Assembly: GCF_037976825.1 (NCBI RefSeq)
Contig: NZ_CP150269.1
Span: 3,175,501-3,239,500, forward strand
Origin: Paenibacillus sp. FSL K6-1330
GTDB lineage: Bacteria > Bacillota > Bacilli > Paenibacillales > Paenibacillaceae
Direction of reading: 5' to 3'
DNA: 64,000 nt
Position 1 is the first letter of the stretch. Each line of letters starts with the position of its first letter. Below the pieces are notes generated by a model. The model made no database searches. It saw only the letters and a list, made by a program, of their open reading frames with translations, and had not been told where the DNA came from. This document shows, one piece after another, positions 1 through 8,594 of the stretch. The position numbers were made by a program, and so were the translations under genes.

Positions 1-93
1 TTTTATTTTTTCATTATAGATAGGATCAACATCATGCAAAAATCCACGGCCCGCCATATTCGACTGACCCAACATTAAAAATGACTGTATCAT
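1..93 (-). CDS. SASA-type (sialate O-acetylesterase-like) esterase, N-terminal 31 residues
   Basis: This minus-strand gene starts with ATG at 93 and runs off the left edge. A GGAGTG ribosome binding site lies about 10 nt upstream. The visible residues read FLMLGQSNMAGRG followed by FLHDVDPIYNE. GQSNMAGRG is the block I nucleophile motif (G-x-S-N-M) of the SASA/DUF303 family of SGNH hydrolases, which remove acetyl groups from sugars. There is no signal peptide, so a cytoplasmic enzyme is inferred. Its promoter region carries the two palindromes at 125-163. The family call rests on 31 residues only. Confidence 0.7.
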   Translation of the reverse strand, partial: MIQSFLMLGQSNMAGRGFLHDVDPIYNEKIK

Positions 94-124
94 TTAGTCT
101 TCACTCCATTACATTATTATAATG

Positions 125-163
125 GTCTAATTAGACTAAAAATATTATATAGTCTGATTAGAC
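125..163. promoter_or_regulatory. Pair of operator-like palindromes upstream of the esterase
   Basis: GTCTAATTAGAC (125-136, perfect) and GTCTGATTAGAC (152-163) are centred 27 bp apart, with AT-rich TATAAT-like sequence between them and on the esterase side. Placement directly upstream of the minus-strand esterase suggests a dimeric repressor bound at two sites. The regulator is not identifiable in the window. Confidence 0.5.
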
Positions 164-168
164 TATAG

Positions 169-456
169 TCAATAAAGCAACAAAAGAAATAGTTGATTTA
201 GATCATTGGAATCATCCAACGAAAAAAGTGTTCGAAGATCTGAATAAATGGGAAGTATCTTTTCATGATAATTGGGGGAATCTGGGCGCTGAGTTGTAGA
301 TTTTTCAAGCTGCCCAAGCAAAGGAAGAAGAGCTGAAATATCATCCGGAGAATGAGAGAATGAAAAAGGCTTTTTTACTAGACTACCGTAAGATGAGAAA
401 GCAGCGGCAACACTCTTCCCTTTCGCAATATCGATACTTAGAACAGGTTGATTCAT
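169..456 (-). pseudogene. IS110-family transposase, N-terminal remnant
   Basis: The reading frame starts at ATG 456 behind an AAGGAGG site. Its first residues, NQPVLSIDIAKGKSVAAAF, match the DEDD-transposase N-terminus of IS110/IS1111 elements, where the first catalytic Asp sits in a V-D-I/V-A-K context. After about residue 57 the similarity stops and the tail is unrelated. A full IS110 transposase is about 400 residues, so only the 5' end remains. It lies between the esterase promoter and an intact small gene, and no complete insertion sequence end was recognised. Confidence 0.65.
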
Positions 457-595
457 ATGACCTCCTTAGAACACTATGACCCAAAGCAGATGCTCTCCAC
501 AGGTTGGCACGGTGATACGGGCTCGAAGCCCAACCAGCTAAATCGGGGTATGAACATTGCAAGGGCTAAACACTTTATACGCCAGGGGTGAGAGA

Positions 596-1042
596 ATGAA
601 AAAGAACAAGATTCCAAAGCTTGATTTGACTATCTCTGAGAGAAAAGAGCTGAGGAGAAATAAAATACTCATAAGCGAAATTCATAATATAACACTTAAC
701 GAATTGTGTTCTATTCTGAAAGTTCCAGAATATAGAGCGAAGGAAATTAAGGCATTATCGGAATTTCAAAGTGTACCTTCGATCGGACCAAAATTTGCAA
801 AGGATTTATTAATGTTAGGTTATTATTCTTTGGATGAATTAAGAGATAAAAATGGTGCTAGATTATTTGAGGATTTAGAGGAGTTATATGGGGGAAAGAT
901 TGACCCTTGTGTTGAGGATCAATTTAGATTAATTGTACATTACGCTATTAAAAGTAGCAGTGAAAAGCAATGGTGGGATTTTACCGAAGAAAGAAAACAT
1001 TACAGGGCTAAACATGGATATCCTAAAGATAGAGCAGAATGA
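596..1042 (+). CDS. Helix-hairpin-helix protein, Cdd1/'pathogenicity locus' family
   Basis: The product has 148 residues. The start at 596 is chosen because GGGGTGAGAG lies just upstream. An earlier in-frame ATG at 557 has no such site. Residues around FQSVPSIGPKFAKDLLMLGYYSLDEL form a helix-hairpin-helix with the S-I-G-P-x-x-A core, as in the PF11731 family, which may bind nucleic acid or assist repair. The C-terminus has the typical WWDFTEERK stretch. It is flanked by an IS remnant and a hairpin repeat, so it behaves like an isolated accessory gene. The biochemical role is unknown. Confidence 0.7.
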   Translation: MKKNKIPKLDLTISERKELRRNKILISEIHNITLNELCSILKVPEYRAKEIKALSEFQSVPSIGPKFAKDLLMLGYYSLDELRDKNGARLFEDLEELYGGKIDPCVEDQFRLIVHYAIKSSSEKQWWDFTEERKHYRAKHGYPKDRAE

Positions 1043-1091
1043 TTTTTTTGTATAAATGTTAAGATAAGTCGCAGAGGGCATAAGACATCGC

Positions 1092-1215
1092 ATAACAATT
1101 TATTCACGCTTTGGGGCTTGCGCCCTTTGGTCCTCCCGAGGAATTTGGGAGAAGTTGGATCAGGCGGACACATCCGCACTGACTAACCGCATCGCGGCCA
1201 ACGGTGCTAAGACTC
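1092..1215. repeat. Hairpin-rich dispersed repeat, copy 1 (reversed orientation)
   Basis: It begins ATAACAATTTATTCACGC and contains nested inverted repeats (GGCTTGCGCC; CTCCC...GGGAG; GCGGA...TCCGC). The segment GGACACATCCGCACTGACTA is closely matched in the copy at 10105-10301. Read on the minus strand, its end CGTGAATAAATTGTTA resembles the right ends of the other copies. The open frame seen on the minus strand here is composed of repeat sequence and is not annotated as a gene. Confidence 0.55.
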
Positions 1216-1380
1216 CCTGTGAAAAAATGCTGATATATAAATTGAACTAATGAAAGGAAAGCACTTCGCTGTATTCCAGATGGAATCAAGGAGAAGCAAG
1301 GTTAAACTTTAGTTCATTTTATATAGTTGGTTATATAAATTCGACTAAGAAGATATATGGAGACTTAGTTTAATGAAGGT

Positions 1381-1467
1381 TATGATTCAGACGCTACGCG
1401 ACCCGGCCTAAGATAAATGCTATCTAATACCGGGACGCATCGTGAATGCGGGTGCGTTATAAGAAAT
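1381..1467 (+). repeat. Hairpin repeat, copy 2
   Basis: A central palindrome (CCGG...AGATA loop TATCT...CCGG) is followed by CGTGAATGCGGGTGCGTTA and then TAAGAAAT. Layout and sequence match the copy at 15298-15380, including the AGATA/TATCT tip and the terminal CGTTA. The remnant of a MerR-type gene begins about 60 nt downstream. Confidence 0.5.
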
Positions 1468-1519
1468 CCTTAACAGGGGATGAATATTTGTACGAGTCGA
1501 TTTTTGACTCAGCATCTTA

Positions 1520-1684
1520 ATGGGCCAGGCTGAGTATGCAAAAAATTTCATAGTTGGCAGGGGAACATACTTGGTTGCTTATCATAATGAGGGTTATACT
1601 AATGTTAATGAAGCCTATCTTAGGCTGCATCGTTATGCCGAGCAGCTTGAATCGAACAAAAAAGTGGTGGTTGAATTGGGGTAA
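1520..1684 (+). pseudogene. GyrI-like effector-binding domain remnant (MerR-type regulator fragment)
   Basis: A 54-residue frame reads GRGTYLVAYHNEGYTNVNEA then YLRLHRYAEQLE. This matches the central part of BmrR/GyrI-like effector-binding domains (G-T-Y-L-x-x-Y-H-x-G-x-Y...E-x-Y-x-R-L). The DNA-binding N-terminus and the last strand of the domain are absent, so it is a gene fragment. Its stop codon overlaps the start of the downstream PucR-type reading frame, which suggests a deletion junction. Confidence 0.55.
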
Positions 1685-3258
1685 CCGTTAAAGATTTACT
1701 GCAGCTGCCTTCATTTAGAGGAGCTCAGGTGGTCACTGGAACAAGCAGGCTTCATCAGACCGTTTCCTCTTTATCTGTTTTAGAGGTGGCGGATGTCAAT
1801 TTCTTCTCGCAAATTATTCAAACCGTTCAAGAAGAGTGGTATGCCGAAGAGCTGGTCATTAGCTCTTTTTATTCCATTAAGGACAGCGTGGAGCAGCAAT
1901 GCAAAACGGTTCAATATTTGCATGACCTTGGTGAAGTGGGATTGATTTTGTACTATGTTGGCATTATCATGCCAGATATAGCCGATGAAGTGCTCGAGCT
2001 GGCCGAATCTCTGAATTTTATTATCATTTGCATGCCGAGAAACGATTACTCGCTTAGGTACAACGAAGTCATTTATGAAGTCATGGAGGCAATCGTAAGC
2101 AATCAGAATGTGAATGAGCATTTCGTGAATGAATCACTGGAAAAGGTCTCACTGCTGCCAGAACATTTGCGGAGCGTGGAAATTACCCTTAAACTGCTGT
2201 CGGACCGGATGAAAGCGAACATCGTTCTGACAAACAGCAACCTGGACATCATCAATCGTGTCATGTGGCCGCGCAATTCATCGCTCGATGTTGCGAATAT
2301 AATCCGGTCCATGGCGCCTTCCATTTTGAACGGCAGAATGGGAGAAGGAGAGCTGGATTCGTCTTGCTTTGTTGAATACAAACGTGTTCATCAAAAAAAC
2401 GGGGAGATCCTTTACCTGTTTCTCATTAAAGAGAATACGAAGCTGCCTCCGAAGACGATGGATCAAATCAGCGAGGTGGTGCAGGTGGCCATCAATTTGT
2501 GGGGAGATAAGCATAACGAGGTCAGCGAATACGCTTTGGTTAAAGCCATCGTGAATGATGAAAGCGAAAAAATGCGCAGATTGGCTAGTTTGCTCTATAT
2601 TGACGTTTCCGCCATCCAAATGATGTGGCTCGTTTACATTCGGGATTTGTCGGAGGAAAGAAGGATAAGGGAAGACTTAAAAGCGCATCTCTCGCAATAT
2701 TATAAAACCGCGGTCATTCAAACGATCGATCACTGCGTTGTCGTTTTGCTAGGGAATTGTTCATATAAATACAATGAGTTTGAAATCGCAGCGGAATATA
2801 TCGAAACCACGAGTCTTATGGCTGACGTATCAAGCATCGTATATTCTCCGAGAATGCGGAACACACAGGACGTACGCCGAATGTACCAGCTCGTAAACGG
2901 AGTCTCAAAAGAGGTTCACCGCATCTATCATAACCGCAAACTATACACCGCGGCTGAAGTCCGTTCCATGAAACGGGCCATAGACCTCAGCAAACAAGGG
3001 GAAGAGATCACTGAAGAATGCTTGTCTGTCATGGAGCCAATTATGGACGACGCAGACGCATTGAAAACCCTGATGACTTTTCTTCTGGATGCGAAGGGGA
3101 ATATGGATGACTGCAGCAAGCTGTTGTTCGTCCACAAAAATACGGTGAAATATCGCATTAAAAAAATTTGCGAGCTCATAGGATATGATGTGACCATCAA
3201 TTCGGAATCGTACGATGTTTATACCGCCTGCATGGTCTACCGTCTCATCCATAACTAA
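1675..3258 (+). CDS. PucR-family transcriptional regulator
   Basis: This is probably the activator of the downstream catabolic genes, responding to purine- or hydantoin-type compounds. The N-terminal PucR domain starts TVKDLLQLPSFRGAQVV and the C-terminal CdaR-type helix-turn-helix is near the end (NMDDCSKLLFVHKNTVKYRI). The conserved domain starts at about 1684, but no ATG, GTG or TTG precedes it in frame after the stop at 1672. GTG at 1729 would delete the first 16-18 domain residues, while ATT at 1675 would keep them. The start is therefore uncertain and the 5' end may be damaged. The gene lies 130 bp upstream of the permease gene, with a terminator between. Confidence 0.8.
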   Translation: MGVTVKDLLQLPSFRGAQVVTGTSRLHQTVSSLSVLEVADVNFFSQIIQTVQEEWYAEELVISSFYSIKDSVEQQCKTVQYLHDLGEVGLILYYVGIIMPDIADEVLELAESLNFIIICMPRNDYSLRYNEVIYEVMEAIVSNQNVNEHFVNESLEKVSLLPEHLRSVEITLKLLSDRMKANIVLTNSNLDIINRVMWPRNSSLDVANIIRSMAPSILNGRMGEGELDSSCFVEYKRVHQKNGEILYLFLIKENTKLPPKTMDQISEVVQVAINLWGDKHNEVSEYALVKAIVNDESEKMRRLASLLYIDVSAIQMMWLVYIRDLSEERRIREDLKAHLSQYYKTAVIQTIDHCVVVLLGNCSYKYNEFEIAAEYIETTSLMADVSSIVYSPRMRNTQDVRRMYQLVNGVSKEVHRIYHNRKLYTAAEVRSMKRAIDLSKQGEEITEECLSVMEPIMDDADALKTLMTFLLDAKGNMDDCSKLLFVHKNTVKYRIKKICELIGYDVTINSESYDVYTACMVYRLIHN

Positions 3259-3261
3259 AAA

Positions 3262-3308
3262 GTTCCGATGTTTTGTCCAATAAGACAAAAACATCGGATT
3301 TTTTTTTG
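3262..3308 (+). terminator. Rho-independent terminator after pucR-type gene
   Basis: CCGATGTTTTGTC pairs with GACAAAAACATCGG across a short loop, followed by a run of nine T. Confidence 0.85.
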
Positions 3309-3389
3309 TTTTCTGAAAAAGACGCTGACCTACTTCATCTTTTACAATAAGAAAACAATATTCGAACGAACAGGATTGGGGGGGATCAT

Positions 3390-4652
3390 ATGAAAGCCGT
3401 TAAAGAGCATCAATCCTGGTTCAGTCTCGGGATCATCTGGGCTGGCGCGGTAATCAGCATCCCGAGTTTGTTGGTAGGGAATACGCTTATTGCAGGCATG
3501 GGACTATCGAAGGCATTGCTTGTCACGTTAGTAGGTTATTCCATTATTGTGCTGCTCATGATTTTGCAGGGTATTCAAAGCACGGATTTAGGAAGGCCGA
3601 CGGTTCAGGTTGCAGGTCAGGTGTTTGGCAAAAAAGGGTCTCGGGCGATTCTTTCGATCATCCTCGCCATTGCGTGCCTTGGATGGTTCGGAATTCAGGC
3701 GAATGTGTGCGGTGCGGCCTTGGCCAATTTGTTAGCCGTAGGTGGAATGAGTGTCCCGGTTCCGCTGGCTTCTCTTATCTGCGGTCTTGTGATGGTGGTC
3801 TCGGCGATCTATGGCGTTAAAGTGCTGCGCGTCATCAGCTATATTGCCGTTCCTTTATTGGTGGGAATCAGCATATTTGGTCTTATCGAAGCTTTGACCG
3901 GTGACTCCCTGCAGATCATTCAGAATTATAAGCCTGAGGGAGCTATGACCTTTACGGATGGGCTGGCGATAACGCTGGGTTCATTTGCCCTGGGTGCAGT
4001 CATCGCGGGAGATTATTCGCAATTTTCAAGAAAACGGTCCGATGTCCTGAAAGCCGCTCTATTCGGGATTGTTCCGGCAGGCTTGCTGATGATCGGTGCA
4101 GGAGCTGTCCTGACGATTGCTTACCAGACCAGCGATATTACAGCAACCTTTTTGAGCATCACGACTCCGTTTGTTGGCGGCGTGGTTTTGATCCTGGCTA
4201 CGTGGAAGACGAACCTCGTGAACGCTATTTCAGGCGGTTTTGCTTTAATTAACGTGTTCAACGTATCGAAGGAAAAAGAGAAGTGGGCTGTCGGCATCGC
4301 GGGAACCATTGGGACTGTATTGGCCGTCGTCGGTATACTGAACTATTTTACTCCGATCATGTCCATCCTGTCGGCCATGATTCCGCCGGTTGCAGGCGTG
4401 ATGATCGCATCTTACTGGGCGCTTGGCAAAGGGGATAAGAGCCGCTGGCATGAGGTCGAAGGCGTGAATACACTGGGCGTCGTTTCCTGGCTATTGGGCG
4501 CGGTTATTGCTAGTACCCCTGTTGTGTTATCCTTGTTCCCAAGCTTGCCGCAGGTACCGAATCAGCCGTTGATCGGGATTGTTATTTCTTTTGTCGTGTA
4601 TTATGCAGGCTATCGTTTATCGGCTCAGAAGACAGTTATATTGGAGGAATAA
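3390..4652 (+). CDS. NCS1-family nucleobase permease (cytosine permease CodB-like)
   Basis: A 420-residue integral membrane protein with about 12 hydrophobic segments. The N-terminus WFSLGIIWAGAVISIPSLLV followed by GNTL is typical of the cytosine/purine/hydantoin permease family, which imports nucleobases or hydantoins with Na+ or H+. GGGGG-type ribosome binding bases lie just upstream. It starts a three-gene unit, with the next gene 3 bp downstream. The substrate is not determined; the neighbouring hydantoinase-like gene points to a cyclic amide. Confidence 0.85.
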   Translation: MKAVKEHQSWFSLGIIWAGAVISIPSLLVGNTLIAGMGLSKALLVTLVGYSIIVLLMILQGIQSTDLGRPTVQVAGQVFGKKGSRAILSIILAIACLGWFGIQANVCGAALANLLAVGGMSVPVPLASLICGLVMVVSAIYGVKVLRVISYIAVPLLVGISIFGLIEALTGDSLQIIQNYKPEGAMTFTDGLAITLGSFALGAVIAGDYSQFSRKRSDVLKAALFGIVPAGLLMIGAGAVLTIAYQTSDITATFLSITTPFVGGVVLILATWKTNLVNAISGGFALINVFNVSKEKEKWAVGIAGTIGTVLAVVGILNYFTPIMSILSAMIPPVAGVMIASYWALGKGDKSRWHEVEGVNTLGVVSWLLGAVIASTPVVLSLFPSLPQVPNQPLIGIVISFVVYYAGYRLSAQKTVILEE

Positions 4653-4655
4653 TGA

Positions 4656-5759
4656 ATGAGATATTTAGATAAAGCAGCTGTTGAAAACATCGCCGTCGGC
4701 GCAGCATTTCTGGGAACCGGCGGAGGGGGAGACCCTTACATCGGAAAATTGATGGCTCTCTCGGCCATTGAGAAGTTTGGACCTGTAAAACTATGCTCAG
4801 TCGATGAGATTAAGGATGAGGACTTTTTCATTCCGGCCGCGATGATGGGGGCGCCTTCCGTATTAGTGGAGAAATTCCCTAAAGGGGACGAGTTTGTTAA
4901 GGTGTTCCAAAAATTAGCGAATTACTTGGGAAAAGATCAGATCGCCGGCACGTTTCCGATGGAAGCAGGAGGCGTCAATTCCATGATTCCCATCGTCGTT
5001 GCGGCGCAACTGGGCTTGCCTCTGATCGACTGTGACGGTATGGGGCGAGCGTTCCCGGAGCTTCAAATGGTGACGTTTAACCTGGACGGCATTTCGGCGA
5101 CACCAATGGCGATTTCGGATGAAAAAGGGAACATCGGCATCTTTGAGACCATTGATAATAAATGGACGGAACGGCTCGCCAGAGTGGCCACGGTTGAAAT
5201 GGGCGCAAGTGCTCTGGTAAGCCTGTACCCGGCAACGGGTGCTCAAATAAAGCAAAGCGGCGTTCATCATATTGTGACCCTCTCCGAACAGATTGGAGAA
5301 ATCATTACATCTAAGAATCGGGACGCGGGCGATAAGCTTCAAGAACTGCTGAACCTTGTGTCCGGCTATGAACTTTTCCAAGGTAAAATCGTGGATGTCA
5401 TCCGGGAAACCAAGGGCGGATTTAATCTTGGACGAATGCATCTCGAAGGAATCGAGGCGTTTAAAGGCGGAGAGATGAAAGTTCATTTTCAAAATGAAAA
5501 CCTGGTTGCCGAAAAGAACGGTCAAGTCGCTGCGATCACCCCGGATTTAATCTGTCTAGTCGATTACGAAACCTTGTTGCCAGTGACCACGGAGAGCCTG
5601 AAATATGGGAAGCGCGTACGGGTGGTCGGACTGCCTGCACATGAAAAGTGGAGAACGGAAAAAGGGATCCAGACGGCAGGACCAAGATACTTCGGGTATG
5701 ATTACGATTATGTTCCTATTGAGGATTTGGTGAAAAAGGCGGTGGCTGAGAATGTATAG
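4656..5759 (+). CDS. DUF917 family protein
   Basis: A 367-residue protein with the family's N-terminal glycine signature FLGTGGGGDPYIGKLM. DUF917 proteins are commonly encoded beside HyuA-type hydantoinase/oxoprolinase proteins and are sometimes fused to them. Their own reaction is not established. The gene follows the permease by 3 bp and overlaps the next gene by 8 bp, so translational coupling is likely. GGAGG lies ahead of the start. Confidence 0.85.
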   Translation: MRYLDKAAVENIAVGAAFLGTGGGGDPYIGKLMALSAIEKFGPVKLCSVDEIKDEDFFIPAAMMGAPSVLVEKFPKGDEFVKVFQKLANYLGKDQIAGTFPMEAGGVNSMIPIVVAAQLGLPLIDCDGMGRAFPELQMVTFNLDGISATPMAISDEKGNIGIFETIDNKWTERLARVATVEMGASALVSLYPATGAQIKQSGVHHIVTLSEQIGEIITSKNRDAGDKLQELLNLVSGYELFQGKIVDVIRETKGGFNLGRMHLEGIEAFKGGEMKVHFQNENLVAEKNGQVAAITPDLICLVDYETLLPVTTESLKYGKRVRVVGLPAHEKWRTEKGIQTAGPRYFGYDYDYVPIEDLVKKAVAENV

Positions 5760-7302
5760 AATCGGGATCGATGTAGGCGGCACCAATACGGATGCCATCA
5801 TTTTGGATGAGAATTATCATTTGATTCATGCGGTGAAATCACCAACAAGTCTGGATATTAAAGCGGGTATTGAAACCTCGCTCCGGAATTTACTGCAGGA
5901 ATCGAAAATTGATAAAACCCAAATAACGCATGCTATGTTAGGTACAACACAGTGCACGAATGCCATTGTTGAGCGCAAAAAGCTGGCCCAAGTCGGCGTC
6001 ATTCGTCTGGGTTACCCGGCAACGGCTTCCGTTGCTCCGTACACGTCTTGGCCTGAAGATATGGTTCAGAAGCTGTCGGGTAAATATGCTCTCGTTCATG
6101 GCGGATATGAATATGACGGCCAAGTGCTTGGAGAAGTCGATGAAGCTGAAATTACAGCCCTTTTAGAGGAGTGGCGGAGCAGTGTCGAGTCCATCGCAGT
6201 CATAGGGGTGTTTTCATCCATTAAAAATGATCAGGAGCTCCAGGTTCGCGATCTCATCCATCAAGTGTATGGAGCGGGATTCCCTGTTTCCTGCTCTTCC
6301 CTGATCGGTTCTGTCGGTTTAATCGAACGGGAAAATGCGACCATACTCAATGCAGCCTTGTGTAAGGTTATTGAAACGACGACCCAAGGATTTGTGCAGG
6401 CGTTAGAAGAAGAAGGCATCACAGACGCAGCGGTGTTTTTATGCCAGAATGACGGTACCTTAATGTCGATAGATTTCGCTAAACAATTTCCGATCCTAAC
6501 CATTGCATGCGGGCCAACGAACAGCATACGCGGTGCCTCTTATTTGGCGAAGATCAAAGATACGATGGTTCTCGACGTAGGCGGGACGACATCGGACATC
6601 GGGGTTTTGCAGGACGGCTTCCCGAGAGAATCCTCAGTTGCGGTCGAGGTTGGCGATATCCGCACGAATTTCCGCATGCCGGATATTATCTCCGTTGGGT
6701 TGGGCGGCGGAAGCATTGTGCGCTCGGAGAACGGCAAAATTACGGTTGGCCCCGACAGCGTAGGATACAAGATTGGACAGGAAGCGCTGGTCTTTGGCGG
6801 GCATAGGCTGACTACAACAGACATTGCCGTTCGGCTGGGTCTCGCGGATGTCGGGGATAAGAGCTTGGTAGCGCATCTGGATGAAGACTTCGCTAAAAAT
6901 GTGCAAGCTGAAATTGCAACCATCATTGAGCAGGCCATTGATAAAATGAAGACATCGTCGGGAGATGTTGAGCTTGTTTTGGTAGGCGGCGGCAGTGTCG
7001 TGATCCCGGACACCATTCGCGGAGTATCCCATATGATCAAGCCTGAGAACGGGGGCGTGGCTAACGCCATTGGCGCGTGTATTGCCCAAATCAGCGGACA
7101 ATATGAGCAAATTTACATCTATTCTACAGAGCCCCGTGAGGAATCATTAAGAGATGCGCAAGAAAAAGCTGTGAAGCAGGCGGTGCTGGCTGGCGCTGAT
7201 CCGGCTACGGTGGAGCTCGTGGAAGTGGAAGAAACCCCGCTGGCTTATCATCCGGGAAATGCGACGAGACTGAGAGTGAAAGTCGTAGGAAATATGAAGT
7301 AG
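5752..7302 (+). CDS. Hydantoinase/oxoprolinase A-type protein (HyuA-like)
   Basis: A 516-residue ASKHA-fold ATPase. The N-terminal phosphate-binding loop is YRIGIDVGGTNTDAIILDE, and a second nucleotide motif, LDVGGTTSDIGVL, lies near residue 270. HyuA-like subunits couple ATP hydrolysis to opening of hydantoin or 5-oxoproline rings, usually with a HyuB partner. No HyuB is encoded here, and the DUF917 protein may take its place (inference). Last gene of the permease-DUF917-HyuA unit, ended by a terminator. Confidence 0.85.
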   Translation: MYRIGIDVGGTNTDAIILDENYHLIHAVKSPTSLDIKAGIETSLRNLLQESKIDKTQITHAMLGTTQCTNAIVERKKLAQVGVIRLGYPATASVAPYTSWPEDMVQKLSGKYALVHGGYEYDGQVLGEVDEAEITALLEEWRSSVESIAVIGVFSSIKNDQELQVRDLIHQVYGAGFPVSCSSLIGSVGLIERENATILNAALCKVIETTTQGFVQALEEEGITDAAVFLCQNDGTLMSIDFAKQFPILTIACGPTNSIRGASYLAKIKDTMVLDVGGTTSDIGVLQDGFPRESSVAVEVGDIRTNFRMPDIISVGLGGGSIVRSENGKITVGPDSVGYKIGQEALVFGGHRLTTTDIAVRLGLADVGDKSLVAHLDEDFAKNVQAEIATIIEQAIDKMKTSSGDVELVLVGGGSVVIPDTIRGVSHMIKPENGGVANAIGACIAQISGQYEQIYIYSTEPREESLRDAQEKAVKQAVLAGADPATVELVEVEETPLAYHPGNATRLRVKVVGNMK

Positions 7303-7306
7303 AAGA

Positions 7307-7352
7307 GAGGCTTCACATGAGTTTATATAACTTGTGTGAGGCTCTTTTTTTA
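7307..7352 (+). terminator. Terminator after the hydantoinase-like operon
   Basis: AGAGGCTTCACATGAG pairs, with several G-U pairs, with CTTGTGTGAGGCTCT, followed by seven T. Confidence 0.7.
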
Positions 7353-7544
7353 TCGGTGAGGTGCAATGGGATGAGCGGAAAAGAGATTTCACTTTTAATT
7401 GAACAATATTAACTTGGAAGCTAATATAGTTATGATAAATGTGTTTTTAGTTAATCGTAAGAACCCTAAATGAGATCCAGTGCAAGGATTTCCAGAAAGC
7501 GGCTACTGGTGGTTGGGCTTAACCTTAGAAAGGATGGAAATGAA

Positions 7545-8027
7545 GTGGTCGTGTACTGGCTAAGTTTATTGTTATTCACCTCACTCGGAAGTTTTATTTT
7601 GTGGATTTTCCTCTACAAAATTGTATGGAGAACTTGGAAAACCCGAAAAATAAATCTACGAAAAAAAAGTATCAAAAAGGTTATCAAACGGACGTTTTTC
7701 GGAAAGGTGAAACATGTTTTCGGTGTTGGATTATCTTATGTTTTCATGTTTGCTTTATTTATTGGCATTCCTATCTTCTGTTTCTATGTTGCAGTTCCGA
7801 CTTGGTTAGACCTACCTGCTGTGCTTACAGGTAACTATGCCGAAGTGACAGGTCATTTAACTAACAATGTCACTGTTGAGATGTCAGGAAAGTCATGGGG
7901 TTACCCATACTATGCTTATATTGATGGAGAATTCTATTATTCTCTAGTACCGCTTGATTCATTTGAGGATCTAACAATTACTGTGAATTATCTACCTCAC
8001 ACGAAAGTAATTGTGGACATACTGTAA
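7545..8027 (+). CDS. Small membrane protein of unknown function
   Basis: About 160 residues from GTG 7545, chosen because GAAAGGATGG lies 7-8 nt upstream. An ATG at 7470 would add 25 residues but lacks a site. There is an N-terminal membrane segment (WLSLLLFTSLGSFILWIFLY), a basic loop (TWKTRKINLRKKSIKKVIKR), a second segment (YVFMFALFIGIPIFCFYVAV) and an outer beta-rich tail. Codon use is AT-rich, like the accessory genes that follow. No family recognised. Confidence 0.55.
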   Translation: MVVYWLSLLLFTSLGSFILWIFLYKIVWRTWKTRKINLRKKSIKKVIKRTFFGKVKHVFGVGLSYVFMFALFIGIPIFCFYVAVPTWLDLPAVLTGNYAEVTGHLTNNVTVEMSGKSWGYPYYAYIDGEFYYSLVPLDSFEDLTITVNYLPHTKVIVDIL

Positions 8028-8171
8028 CTACTCTTAACGATCAGCTGTTTTTGATGAACTCTGGGAGGGAGCAGATAACACCATATCTACACGGCGTTGC
8101 TGATGCTCCTTGGTCTACCCGAGGGTTTTCGGGGGGAAGATGACCTCAGGCAGACAATTCTGCGAGGATGG

Positions 8172-8177
8172 TACAAT
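8172..8177 (+). promoter_or_regulatory. Extended -10 promoter of the holin-like toxin gene
   Basis: TGGTACAAT provides an extended -10 (TGnTACAAT). No good -35 is visible, as is usual for extended -10 promoters. It would give a leader of about 50 nt before the toxin start. Confidence 0.4.
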
Positions 8178-8234
8178 AGGAAAGACAGTTGAATCTTGGG
8201 TGGGCATGGTTTCCCTTCGAAAGGAGGTGAGGCC

Positions 8235-8330
8235 ATGGAAGTAAAGGATGCTTTGACGATCATGTTTTTATTTGGATCGTTTATCCTTGCCCTTTTAACA
8301 TACATCAATTCTAACAACAAGAGAAAGTAA
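8235..8330 (+). CDS. Holin-like type I toxin peptide (31 residues)
   Basis: ATG 8235 follows GAAAGGAGGTGAGGCC, a very strong ribosome binding site. The peptide opens MEVKDALTIMFLFGSFILAL, then a short polar basic tail ending NNKRK. A single membrane segment after an acidic/basic N-terminus matches the putative holin-like toxin family of Bacillales type I toxin-antitoxin pairs. It would act at the cytoplasmic membrane. A terminator follows directly, and a candidate antisense RNA promoter faces it from downstream. Confidence 0.7.
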   Translation: MEVKDALTIMFLFGSFILALLTYINSNNKRK

Positions 8331-8369
8331 GAACCCACCCCAAGGTTAGAGCCAGAGGTGGGTTTTTGT
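8331..8369 (+). terminator. Terminator of the toxin mRNA
   Basis: AACCCACC pairs with GGTGGGTT around an 18-nt loop, followed by TTTTGTT. Confidence 0.75.
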
Positions 8370-8445
8370 TCCTTTTTAACTCAGAAGGGATAACCCATCC
8401 AAGCCAATTGTTGAGCCGAGTGTTAGCCGCACTCGGCTTCTTTAC
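8331..8445 (-). ncRNA. Candidate antisense RNA antitoxin
   Basis: On the minus strand, TTCACT (8474-8479), a 17-nt spacer and an extended TGTTATCAT -10 (8451-8456) predict a start near 8445. The transcript would open with the hairpin AGCCGAGTG...CACTCGGCT and run into the toxin terminator and coding 3' end. This is the arrangement of TxpA/RatA-like type I systems. The 3' end is not defined, and the promoter is only seen by eye. Confidence 0.35.
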
Positions 8446-8594
8446 AAAGTATGATAACACAATTGGAAAAAGAAGTGAACAGGAAATGGATTAAAGAATA
8501 TTGAAGCATAATAAAGACGACAAAACTAGAATAGAAAAGCGTATTACAGGCGTGTTAAGACGTAATACAACATATTGAAAGACAAGTCTCTTAA

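Noticed and set aside
1104..1289. Minus-strand open frame in hairpin repeat copy 1
   Set aside because: It consists of repeat sequence with stem-loops, and no ribosome binding site was noted.
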